DNA from: Halomonas chromatireducens
Lineage (GTDB): Bacteria; Pseudomonadota; Gammaproteobacteria; Pseudomonadales; Halomonadaceae
Reading direction: 5' to 3'
Length of the DNA stretch: 64,000 nt
Assembly: GCF_001545155.1 (NCBI RefSeq)
Contig: NZ_CP014226.1
Coordinates: forward strand, 26,463-90,462
Under the pieces are notes generated by a model that was given only the letters and a program-made list of their open reading frames with translations, searched no databases and was not told where the DNA came from. Of the stretch, positions 58,001-64,000 are shown piece after piece. How positions within the stretch are numbered: the stretch's first letter is position 1; each line of letters starts with the position of its first letter. The position numbers and the translations under genes were made by a program.

Positions 58001-58715
58001 GGACAAGTTCTTCACGGTGTTCCGTGACCTCAACCGACGCATCAACGCCCAGAGCCGGCGCCTTTCCGATGAGGTGGCCGACGATCTGAAGCTGGAGGGC
58101 ATCGGCCGTGCCGAGGTGAAGATCCAATCCACTATCGATGAGCTGGGCTTCTGGGAGCCGCTCAAGCGCTTCGCCCAGCGCTACCGTGAGTGGCGCGAAT
58201 CAGGCCAGCCGCTGCCAAGCGACGACTATTTGGATGCCCTGGCCGATGTCGTGGAGCTATTGCGTAGCGACCAGCAATACAGCTTCGAGAGCCTGCTGCG
58301 CCTGGAGCTGCACCTCAGCGAGGGTGGCACCGACCTGGTGATTCGTAACGATCGCCAGTTGCTGGAGTCCTCCAGCCACGGCATGGCCTACCTGATCCTG
58401 TGCAAGTTCCTGCTCGCCTTCACCCGCCTGCTGCGCGGACAGGCCGAGATTGCCATCCACTGGCCCATCGACGAAATCGGTACCCTGGCTTACCACAATG
58501 TCGAGAAGCTGTTCGAGGCTTGCGACAACAATCGCATTCATATCGTCGGCGCCTTTCCCAACCCGGAGTCGGATGTGCTGCTGCTGTTCCACAACCGCTA
58601 CCTGATCGACCGCGACGATGCAGCCCCGGACAAGCGCCGCCTGAAACGCATTGAACCGCGCCTGAGCCGGCTGGCTCAGCGCCTGCAGGCCCGCGCCGAG
58701 GAGGTCGCCTCATGA
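55035..58715 (+). CDS. SMC-like ATPase of a Wadjet/MksBEFG-type system (JetC/MksB)
   Basis: Large SMC-type protein of 1226 residues. The N-terminal ATPase half has Walker A 'GTNASGKTT' (residues 30-38). Long coiled coils follow (about residues 245-535 and 606-960) around a small hinge that includes 'TLGKVIAPELLERRDLAP' (about 562-579). The C-terminal half carries the signature-like 'ESSSHGMAYLILCKF' (about 1111-1125) and Walker B 'HWPIDEIGT' (D1146, E1147). This architecture is that of JetC/MksB condensins, which extrude DNA loops and, with a kleisin, MksE and a Toprim nuclease, recognise and cut small circular DNA. The ATG overlaps nothing; the stop overlaps the next gene by ATGA. The order SMC first is unlike the usual kleisin-first operon. 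Confidence 0.9.
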   Translation: MAHLLRIVMIHGHLEGVIELNVDGHTNICGTNASGKTTLQRLVPVFFGELPNRVVPKTRLKFDAFYLPHRNSYLIYEYRREEGDVCQAVLTRKGEGGVEYRFVGAPYRPEDYLVESDAGVSALDYAQWANGLRRQGVSLSPKLGATSEYRSVIQNDFTQSVPSQPRGNSRDGLRLRQVAARFSLVRPGQRIRHMEKLVSAVHAKEGKMDTLKTMLAAIFEEDGVELPVTRIRNTKAREWIARMRQSMRLEPLQRSLATLESLDREIADLEASLWQLGPQLEADRHRAERTQADLDAQLAQRQRDFQAREQDYEEARATLNERISQLDSDLDQTRHDLDDLQQRFEAFEEADMPGLEQDLKALPQWREQQQQLRDHLEVMEHAFKESKARLEARLVELGDLLEQHRDEVQALIDALGEEKESCREAQSEAEHRLETDYQARRQTLDDDYRARLEQGTARLSELKAQLAHNAQTPNEAREAEQVQARVDQVQSDQHTAATVVESLRGELDERKPGREAAERELELARAQRSRAEVHHDALLIQRDPAQGSLRHFLRHHRPGWEQTLGKVIAPELLERRDLAPQFNDDASDDLFGLALDLAAIALPDYAQDEASLLAEIEAADHALREAQAAVQASEKVLKARHEKVLEVSARLDRARSAQRRAGEEVEYALQARRQCQERHAAAQQARQAACREAMEEQEAVQHVLRDEQRQALNALADTHHAQRLELTADYQGRLAGFEQQIQQYRRQLGELKEENRRQREELEAAFDRELAEQGVDTLRLNETRSRLDMLGKRIRTTEGRREELNEYTRFMRVEWGERKPRLVEKEASLAREHQAAERERDQYRADFRAASQEHQAAVRDLKARRDAEQALVETLAPLLDKLAALAVAPAPEPISEAPGDAAERIERARQALGDHARTLDELRRGCEKIEVELVKGASADFQDALESERAKLEDPSPRRLLGVLRDMLQLLEGQQQQLLQEGRNLSDDLDKFFTVFRDLNRRINAQSRRLSDEVADDLKLEGIGRAEVKIQSTIDELGFWEPLKRFAQRYREWRESGQPLPSDDYLDALADVVELLRSDQQYSFESLLRLELHLSEGGTDLVIRNDRQLLESSSHGMAYLILCKFLLAFTRLLRGQAEIAIHWPIDEIGTLAYHNVEKLFEACDNNRIHIVGAFPNPESDVLLLFHNRYLIDRDDAAPDKRRLKRIEPRLSRLAQRLQARAEEVAS

Positions 58716-59368
58716 CCGAGCGCGCAATGATTGCACACTCGATGGTTGAACTGGGGCCCCTGCTCGAACGTTTATTGACCGGGGAGTTCATCTGCGCGGT
58801 GAGCGACGAGAGCGCCTTCCGCAAGCTGGAAGATGACGAGACGCGCGAGCATCTCGATAGCTACCTGCGCCCGCTCAATCGTCGTCTGGCCACCAACGAG
58901 GAGGGCAGTGTCTATTTCCTCGCCTGGCGCATCATTGACGAGTCCGCCCGTGAGCAGCTTTCGCGCCAGCTGGCCGACACGGTGAACAGCCTGCTACCGC
59001 TGCTGGAGTGGCTTCAGCTGGTGCAGGAAACGCTGGGGCGTGACGGCCTGGCCGCTCCCGGCGACGTCCTCAAGCCCGCTGACTTCAGCTCCCGCAGCGA
59101 GGATAACCAGGGCCTGCGCGAGCGTCTCGAACGTCTGGCGACTGACCCCTTTTTCGGCTCCCAGAGCGAGCAGCTCGACGCCCAGATCAAGCAGGTCTTC
59201 AAGCGTCTCAAGGAGCATGGCTACCTGCTCCAGCCCCACGCCGACCGGCAGTACTTCGTGGTGACCGCCAAGATCGACTACCTGATCGACCTGGTACGTT
59301 TCATTCGCGACGAGGAGAACCTGCCGATAGACGACCAGGCACCTTCCAGCCAGGAGAGCCTGTTGTGA
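58712..59368 (+). CDS. MksE/JetB-like winged-helix subunit
   Basis: Protein of 218 residues lying between the SMC and kleisin genes. It begins 'MTERAMIAHSMVELGPLLER' and is mostly helical, with a predicted winged-helix pair: 'YLRPLNRRLATNEEGSVYFL' in the first half and 'VFKRLKEHGYLLQPHADRQY' in the second. This is the pattern of MksE/JetB (KITE-like) proteins, which bridge kleisin and SMC heads. The assignment rests on size, winged-helix pattern and position. It is coupled by ATGA to the SMC gene and by TGATG to the next. Confidence 0.8.
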   Translation: MTERAMIAHSMVELGPLLERLLTGEFICAVSDESAFRKLEDDETREHLDSYLRPLNRRLATNEEGSVYFLAWRIIDESAREQLSRQLADTVNSLLPLLEWLQLVQETLGRDGLAAPGDVLKPADFSSRSEDNQGLRERLERLATDPFFGSQSEQLDAQIKQVFKRLKEHGYLLQPHADRQYFVVTAKIDYLIDLVRFIRDEENLPIDDQAPSSQESLL

Positions 59369-60657
59369 TGGATGGTGCCAGCGACCCCCACGCCCTTGAG
59401 AGCCGCCTGATCAGCACTGGCGCCGAGCGCCTGGCGTTGCTTGGAAAGCACGCCGAGGCGCTGATGGCTGGCTATGCCCGGGACGAGGTGCCGCTGGCTG
59501 GGCTGAGCAAGACCGCGCTGAACCGGCTACTCGCCGCACGGATCCTGTGGCGCCCGGACGAGCAGGGTGGGGTCAAGCTCGCCCCCAAGGTGCGCGAGCT
59601 GATCGCCGAGATGCTGGCCGACGAGACCCGCCGCCATGTGAACGCCGACGTGGCCGAGACTCTGGAGCTTCTGCGTAGCCTGGTGCAGAGCTACCGGAAG
59701 GCCCGCGAGGCGGGCGAATATTGGCGCCAGGAGCAGCAGCTGTTGCGCCTGCGCCAGGAAGTGGATGACCTCAACGGCCGCTTTGCCGACGCCATCGATA
59801 GCCTGTGGCGGCGTCTCAACAGCGACTTCGGCTTCGTCAGCCACCTGGGCGACAAGATTCGCGAGAATGAGCGCGCCCAGAAGCAGATCGTGCGCTTGCT
59901 CGATGGCCTGGAACTGATCGATTTCACCGAGTTGATCGAGCTGGTAGGTGGCGATGGCGCCCTGCGCAAGCTGCTGGTCAGCGGGCTGCAGCAGCAGCTC
60001 ACCCAGCACTACACCAGCCTGCGGGAGGTGCAGCGGCGGATGATCGAGCTGCTGGCGCGTTTTCGCCAGCAGCAGTCGCGCAGCCGCCTGGTGGCAGGTA
60101 TGGCCGCCTTCCTGCGCGAGCATCCCGGCTTCGCGCCAGGCAACTACGCCCGGCGCAGCGAAGTGCCAACCCTGGTCAACCGCGCGGCGCCACTGATTGC
60201 CGCTGGCGCCGCCGCCCTGGACCACGACAGCGACCCCCGCGTACTGACCGATCTGCTCCATGGCCTGCCCAGGCCCGTGTCGCGACCCGAACCGGTCACC
60301 GCCGCTGGTGTCGCCGCGCTGCAGGAGAACACCTTGGTGGCCACTCGCCACCAGGCGCTCAAGGAGGACGTGGAGCGCTTCTATCTTTCGGTGGTGGATC
60401 GTGGCGGTGAGCCACTCAGCGCGCTGGAGTACCTGCAGGAGGGTGAGTTCGAGTGGGGCGAAGAGATCTGGCTGTTTCAGGTTATCGCCGAGCATCAGGG
60501 CCTCCCGCGAGGAGAACAGCGGGCCTTCCGGTTGCGCCAGCAGGAGACCCAGGCCAGCCCCTTCAACCACCTGCGATTGATCCACGACGTCATCATTCAG
60601 CTCTCCTGGGGCGGTGGGAGCGAGACTCCGCAGGCGGTCCGACGAGAGGCGCGGTAG
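59368..60657 (+). CDS. MksF/JetA-like kleisin
   Basis: Protein of 429 residues. The N terminus holds a winged-helix segment ('LSKTALNRLLAARILWRPDE'), followed by a long helical region with 'EYWRQEQQLLRLRQEVDDLN' (about residues 110-130) and 'LREVQRRMIELLARFRQQQS' (about 220-240). The C terminus has a second winged-helix-like part ('LEYLQEGEFEWGEEIWLFQV'). This matches a kleisin that joins the two ends of the SMC dimer. The ATG overlaps the previous stop by one base; a GTG one codon earlier is also possible. Such proteins are often left as 'hypothetical'; position and architecture support the call. Confidence 0.8.
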   Translation: MDGASDPHALESRLISTGAERLALLGKHAEALMAGYARDEVPLAGLSKTALNRLLAARILWRPDEQGGVKLAPKVRELIAEMLADETRRHVNADVAETLELLRSLVQSYRKAREAGEYWRQEQQLLRLRQEVDDLNGRFADAIDSLWRRLNSDFGFVSHLGDKIRENERAQKQIVRLLDGLELIDFTELIELVGGDGALRKLLVSGLQQQLTQHYTSLREVQRRMIELLARFRQQQSRSRLVAGMAAFLREHPGFAPGNYARRSEVPTLVNRAAPLIAAGAAALDHDSDPRVLTDLLHGLPRPVSRPEPVTAAGVAALQENTLVATRHQALKEDVERFYLSVVDRGGEPLSALEYLQEGEFEWGEEIWLFQVIAEHQGLPRGEQRAFRLRQQETQASPFNHLRLIHDVIIQLSWGGGSETPQAVRREAR

Positions 60658-60723
60658 GTGGCCGGTGTTGTTTCCAGGCTCTGTAGCAAGGTTCTGGAAA
60701 AGGTGCTGTAAGGAGGAGGTCAA

Positions 60724-61596
60724 ATGATTCTTTCACCCCGCGCCAGGAACCTGCTGCGTGACGCCACTCAGTCATTGCAGGGTGCTCCCCGTTTGGCGAA
60801 ACGCCGCAGCAAGGTAGTGGATGAGATCGTGGCCTGGTGTCGGGAGCATGATATCGAGCTTGGCTTACGACTGACCCACGATCGACTCTACCTCGATCGT
60901 GAGCTATTGGCGCAGATCGATGACACCCTGGCGGCCCTGGGCCATCCCACAACCCACACTGCCCTGAGCGGACTGACAAGCAGCGAGCAGGCTCGGTTCG
61001 GCAATCGCGAAGAGAAGAGTGTGCGCGAAAGTCCACGTGAGAACCGTGTGCTGGCCAGCCTGCCCGCTGGCGCTCCTCGGTCAGGACTTGAAAGCCAGGC
61101 CCGTGACTTTCTCGATCTCGATTGGCGCGATATCGCGCTATCCGAATTCGATGTGCTGGTTCAGGTCGAGAACCTCGATGGCTTCTACGCCTTCGACCCA
61201 GTGATTCCACCCCTGACTGAATGGCTCCGCCCCTTGGTACTCTACCGCGGCGACAGCTTCTATGGTGGTGCTTTCCCCAAGGTGGCCGAGGCCTGGGCGA
61301 GCACCGGAAAGATACACCTCTACCTGGGGGACTTCGATGCCAAGGGTGTCAGTCTCGCCATCTCAAGCCGCGCCACCCATCTGCTGCTGCCGCCGTTTGC
61401 AGCGCTTGCACAGAGCGCTCATGCTGAGCACCTGCCAGCGAAGCAGCAGGAGTACCAGTCCGCACTGCGTGATCTGGCCGGCAGCCTGCCCGCAGATCAT
61501 CCGCTCACCAACTACCTGAAAGTTCTGCTCAGTGATCAGCGAGGCCTGCTCCAGCAGTGGTTCGGTAGTGAATTGACCCCCGTGCCACTTGGTTGA
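60724..61596 (+). CDS. Compact JetD/MksG-like Toprim nuclease candidate
   Basis: Protein of 290 residues with a Toprim-type domain. The acidic residues expected for metal binding are E149 in 'VLVQVENLDGFYAF' and D203/D205 in 'HLYLGDFDAKGVSLAI', the order and spacing seen in JetD and in topoisomerase VI A subunits. The region before it (about 140 residues) is winged-helix-like ('IELGLRLTHDRLYLDRELLA') but shorter than the arm domain of typical JetD (about 390 residues in all). A strong 'AAGGAGGAGG' site precedes the ATG, 66 bp after the kleisin stop. By analogy it should cut plasmid DNA held by the SMC complex. Confidence 0.75.
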   Translation: MILSPRARNLLRDATQSLQGAPRLAKRRSKVVDEIVAWCREHDIELGLRLTHDRLYLDRELLAQIDDTLAALGHPTTHTALSGLTSSEQARFGNREEKSVRESPRENRVLASLPAGAPRSGLESQARDFLDLDWRDIALSEFDVLVQVENLDGFYAFDPVIPPLTEWLRPLVLYRGDSFYGGAFPKVAEAWASTGKIHLYLGDFDAKGVSLAISSRATHLLLPPFAALAQSAHAEHLPAKQQEYQSALRDLAGSLPADHPLTNYLKVLLSDQRGLLQQWFGSELTPVPLG

Positions 61597-61639
61597 AGGG
61601 TATATTTGACACCATGCCAAGGCTGAAAAGAGGTTCACC

Positions 61640-61948
61640 ATGAACGTCATCATCGATCTTTGCGTAGTCCCACTGGGCGTGGGGGTATCGGTTTCACCGC
61701 AGATCGCCGCCTGCCAGCGCGTCATCCAGGCATCGGGCCTCGAGCATCATATGCACGCCTATGGCACCAATATCGAGGGGCCCTGGGACGAGGTGATGGC
61801 GGTGGTAAAACGCTGCCATGAAGTGGTGCATGAAATGGGTGCGCCGCGCATCACCACCACCATCAAGCTGGGGACCCGGACCGACCGCGAGCAGAGCATG
61901 GGCGACAAGATAACCAGCGTGGAGGACAAGCTAGGCGGTCAAATGTGA
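61640..61948 (+). CDS. Thiamine-binding-like protein (MTH1187/YqgV family)
   Basis: Small cytoplasmic protein of 102 residues with the ferredoxin-like fold of the UPF0045/MTH1187 family, some of whose members bind thiamine. The family pattern appears as 'IIDLCVVPLGVGVSVSPQIA' at the start, 'HAYGTNIEGPWDEVMAVVKR' in the middle and 'RITTTIKLGTRTDREQSM' near the end. 'AAGAGGTTCACC' precedes the ATG. It lies 43 bp after the JetD-like gene and may share its transcript, but a functional link is not evident. Confidence 0.88.
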   Translation: MNVIIDLCVVPLGVGVSVSPQIAACQRVIQASGLEHHMHAYGTNIEGPWDEVMAVVKRCHEVVHEMGAPRITTTIKLGTRTDREQSMGDKITSVEDKLGGQM

Positions 61949-62036
61949 CTCCCAATACTTGAGGTGTCAGGATTTCGTTACGCCCTGTCAGGTTTTTGAA
62001 CCGGTCTACTGGCGCGACAGGCCGGCTTCGGAAGGG

Positions 62037-62054
62037 TGTAAGCATTGCTTTACG
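62037..62054. promoter_or_regulatory. TyrR/PhhR box upstream of hpd
   Basis: 'TGTAAGCATTGCTTTACG' fits the TyrR consensus TGTAAA-N6-TTTACA at 10 of 12 fixed positions, about 155 bp upstream of the hpd start codon. Confidence 0.65.
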
Positions 62055-62209
62055 GTGGCCGGGGTGGAGCCGACGACGACAGCGGTAGTAAGGGGGTGTC
62101 CGGACGTTCCGGTGGGAGCGGCGGGGCACTAGGCTGGGGGCACATCACGGCGCCGCAGGGCGCCCATAACAACTGTGTCAAACCCTGGCCAAACCCTTGG
62201 AGAATTTCT

Positions 62210-63310
62210 ATGAACGCGCCTGCCAAGACCGTCGCCCCCATCAGCCAAGACAACCCCATCGGCACCAACGGCTTCGAGTTCGTCGAGTACACCGCCCCTA
62301 CCCCCGAGGGCATCGAGGAACTGCGTGCGCTGTTCAACCGCATGGGCTTCACCGAGACCCGCAAGCACCGCTCCAAGCAGGTGTTCCTGTTCCAGCAAGA
62401 GAACGTCAACTTCGTGCTCAACGCCGAGCCGGAGAGCCACGCCGCCAAGTTCGCTCGCGTGCATGGCCCCAGTGCCTGTGCCATGGCCTGGAAGGTGGCC
62501 GACGCCAGGCAGGCCTTCGACTACGCCGTGGCTCATGGCGCCGAGCCGATGGAGAATCCGGTCGGCCCCGACGAGGTGGGCATTCCCGCGGTTCGCGGCA
62601 TCGGCGGTTCGCTGCTCTACTTCGTCGACAACAAGGTCGATAGTGAAGGGCGCACCATCTATGACATCGACTTCGAGCCCATCCCCGGCCGCACCCCGCA
62701 GGACAGCAGCGTGGGTTTGCAGGTGCTCGACCACCTGACCCACAACGTCGACCGTGGCCAGATGGACTTCTGGGCGAATTTCTACACCGATATCGCCAAC
62801 TTCCGCGAAAACCGCTACTTCGATATCAAGGGCAAGAAGACCGGTCTGCACTCCCGCGCCATGACCGCGCCCTGCGGCAAGATGCACATCCCGATCAACG
62901 AGTCCGCCGACGACACCTCGCAGATCGCCGAATTCCTGCGCGAGTACAACGGCGAGGGCATCCAGCACCTGGCCATGGCCACCGACGACATCTACGCCAC
63001 GGTGCGTGCCCTGCGCGCCAACGGTGTGACCTTCCTCTCCACGCCGGACACCTACTACGAGAAGGTGGACCAGCGTGTGCCCAACCACGAGGAGAATGTC
63101 GAGGACCTGCGCGAATTGAGCCTGCTGGTCGATGGCGGCCCCGACGAGGGCGTGCTGCTGCAGATCTTCACCGAGACCGTGATCGGCCCGATCTTCTTCG
63201 AGATCATCCAGCGCAAGGGTAACGACGGCTTCGGCGAGGGCAACTTCAAGGCCCTGTTCGAATCCATCGAGGAGGATCAGATCCGTCGTGGTGTGCTCAA
63301 GGACGACTGA
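62210..63310 (+). CDS. hpd: 4-Hydroxyphenylpyruvate dioxygenase
   Basis: Iron-dependent dioxygenase converting 4-hydroxyphenylpyruvate (from tyrosine) to homogentisate, 366 residues. Iron ligands are the histidine in 'LQVLDHLTHNVDRGQMDFW' (about residues 171-189), the histidine in 'GEGIQHLAMATDDIY' (about 249-263) and the glutamate in 'LLQIFTETVIGPIFFEIIQR' (about 320-339). The start was set at 'MNAPAKTVAPIS' behind 'TTGGAGAATTTCT'; the frame is open 55 codons further upstream through the TyrR-type box. PhhR is the likely activator. The other homogentisate-pathway genes are not in the window. Confidence 0.96.
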   Translation: MNAPAKTVAPISQDNPIGTNGFEFVEYTAPTPEGIEELRALFNRMGFTETRKHRSKQVFLFQQENVNFVLNAEPESHAAKFARVHGPSACAMAWKVADARQAFDYAVAHGAEPMENPVGPDEVGIPAVRGIGGSLLYFVDNKVDSEGRTIYDIDFEPIPGRTPQDSSVGLQVLDHLTHNVDRGQMDFWANFYTDIANFRENRYFDIKGKKTGLHSRAMTAPCGKMHIPINESADDTSQIAEFLREYNGEGIQHLAMATDDIYATVRALRANGVTFLSTPDTYYEKVDQRVPNHEENVEDLRELSLLVDGGPDEGVLLQIFTETVIGPIFFEIIQRKGNDGFGEGNFKALFESIEEDQIRRGVLKDD

Positions 63311-63481
63311 CCGATCCACGATCCAATGGTAAGCCAGTGGCTGCATCAGACGCTGGCTGGCTGACCTCCGCAAGCCTATCGGTCGACAACGATGGGCTTG
63401 CCCACTGCCCAGAATCGCTGGGGTGCCTCGGCTTCGGCAGCATGCGACAATGATGCTTTCACCAGCGCCGAGCCTCAGCCC

Positions 63482-64000
63482 ATGTCCTCCCCGCGCAGAG
63501 AATCCATTGCCGAGCTCCAGCGTATGCGTCGTGGCCGACCGAGGCGTGGTTGGCTCACGCGCAGCTTTCGCCTGCAGGTGATGCTGCTGGTCGGCGTTCT
63601 GCTGGCCGGCATGCTGCTGGCCCAGGGCGCCTACCTCAACCACCGCAAGGGCGAGATCATCAGTGACCAGATTGGCCAGCGAGCCCTGGCCGTGGCGCTG
63701 AGCGTGGCCAGCATCCCCGAGCTCATTGCCGCCTTCGACGACCCCGACCCCAGCGCCACCATCCAGCCCATTGCCGAACGCATCCGGCGCGAGACCGGTG
63801 CGCGCTACGTGGTGGTGGGCAATAACGAGGGGCTTCGCTATTCCCATCCCCTGCCCGAGCGGCTCGGCGTGCCGGCGACGATCTGCCTGTCGCACCTGGT
63901 GCCGGCCAACAAGGTGGCCGCCATCGAGACGCTGGCCGCCGAGGTTGTCCGGGTGGGCGAGAGCCAGGACGAGGCCTTCGGCGAGGTCGAGCGCCTGATG
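63482..64000 (+). CDS. Sensor kinase N-terminus running into EutB-like sequence (3' cut by window edge)
   Basis: The first 129 codons encode a CitA/DcuS-type sensor kinase: a transmembrane helix ('LQVMLLVGVLLAGMLLAQGA'), then the start of a periplasmic PAS sensor ('IRRETGARYVVVGNNEGLRY' and 'SHPLPERLG'). In that family a 'G-GGD' segment should follow. Instead the frame continues 'VPATICLSHLVPANKVAAIE', then 'TLAAEVVRVGESQDEAFGEV', which matches the PLP-enzyme core of threonine dehydratase-like proteins, best EutB of ectoine utilisation. The change is in frame at about 63860-63868, where both families read 'RLG'. It is either a deletion fusion or an assembly chimera. The start codon has a poor ribosome-binding site. 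Confidence 0.7.
   Translation, partial: MSSPRRESIAELQRMRRGRPRRGWLTRSFRLQVMLLVGVLLAGMLLAQGAYLNHRKGEIISDQIGQRALAVALSVASIPELIAAFDDPDPSATIQPIAERIRRETGARYVVVGNNEGLRYSHPLPERLGVPATICLSHLVPANKVAAIETLAAEVVRVGESQDEAFGEVERLM

Noticed and set aside
62129..63895. 588-codon open frame on the minus strand opposite hpd and the sensor kinase
   Set aside because: Shadow of hpd, which has all its iron ligands in the other strand.

Overview
The window looks like a chromosome segment of a halophilic gammaproteobacterium, most likely Halomonas or a close relative. This is inferred from high GC, acidic proteins, gene content (tyrosine catabolism, TRAP transporters, a fragment resembling ectoine-utilisation EutB) and gene orders such as tktA-epd-pgk-fba and prlC-yheV. 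It is mostly ordinary core genome with several accessory patches. No rRNA, tRNA, insertion sequence, prophage or CRISPR array was seen.

Layout. 1-8.7 kb: end of ntrC, dgt, a NERD-domain membrane protein, a sirtuin, a YbaY-like lipoprotein, a SUI1/YciH factor, a HAD phosphatase, two paralogous secreted acidic proteins and a SLC13-type permease. 8.8-24.5 kb: central carbon and methyl-cycle block: a phasin-like protein, fba (class II), pgk, epd, lrgAB, two Hsp20 chaperones behind a sigma-32-like promoter, fbaB (class I), tktA, metK, ahcY, a 145-bp palindromic element, two small envelope proteins, an AEC carrier and metF. 24.5-36.8 kb: periplasmic sodC, a TRAP system with two TAXI receptors and one fused permease, a Na/Pi-type carrier, yheV-prlC, an NSS transporter, a gamma carbonic anhydrase and a YdjM-like protein behind a LexA-type box. 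36.8-47 kb: dctBD, a GntR/FadR-type regulator and a lutABC-dld lactate operon with a clear promoter and operator. 47-52.8 kb: a decayed GGDEF fragment behind an orphan promoter, fxsA, a FabG-like reductase, a ComEA-like protein, and phhAB with its regulator phhR. 52.8-64 kb: a RecQ-family helicase diverging from a four-gene SMC/MksE/kleisin/Toprim cassette, a thiamine-binding-like protein, hpd, and a truncated sensor kinase.

How it works together. TyrR-type boxes lie in the phhA-phhR intergenic region and upstream of hpd, so PhhR probably controls both phenylalanine hydroxylation and the next part of tyrosine breakdown, 11 kb away. The lactate operon is fully translationally coupled by ATGA overlaps and appears to be roadblocked by an FCD-family regulator that also binds its own promoter. 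metK, ahcY and metF serve the SAM cycle.

The best candidate for an under-described system is the cassette at 55.0-61.6 kb: a Wadjet/MksBEFG-like anti-plasmid machine with the SMC gene first and an unusually short JetD-like Toprim protein. Other points for a second look are the last ORF, where a CitA/DcuS-type sensor kinase runs in frame into a threonine-dehydratase/EutB-like sequence, and the palindromic element whose two ends supply the stop codons of both flanking genes.
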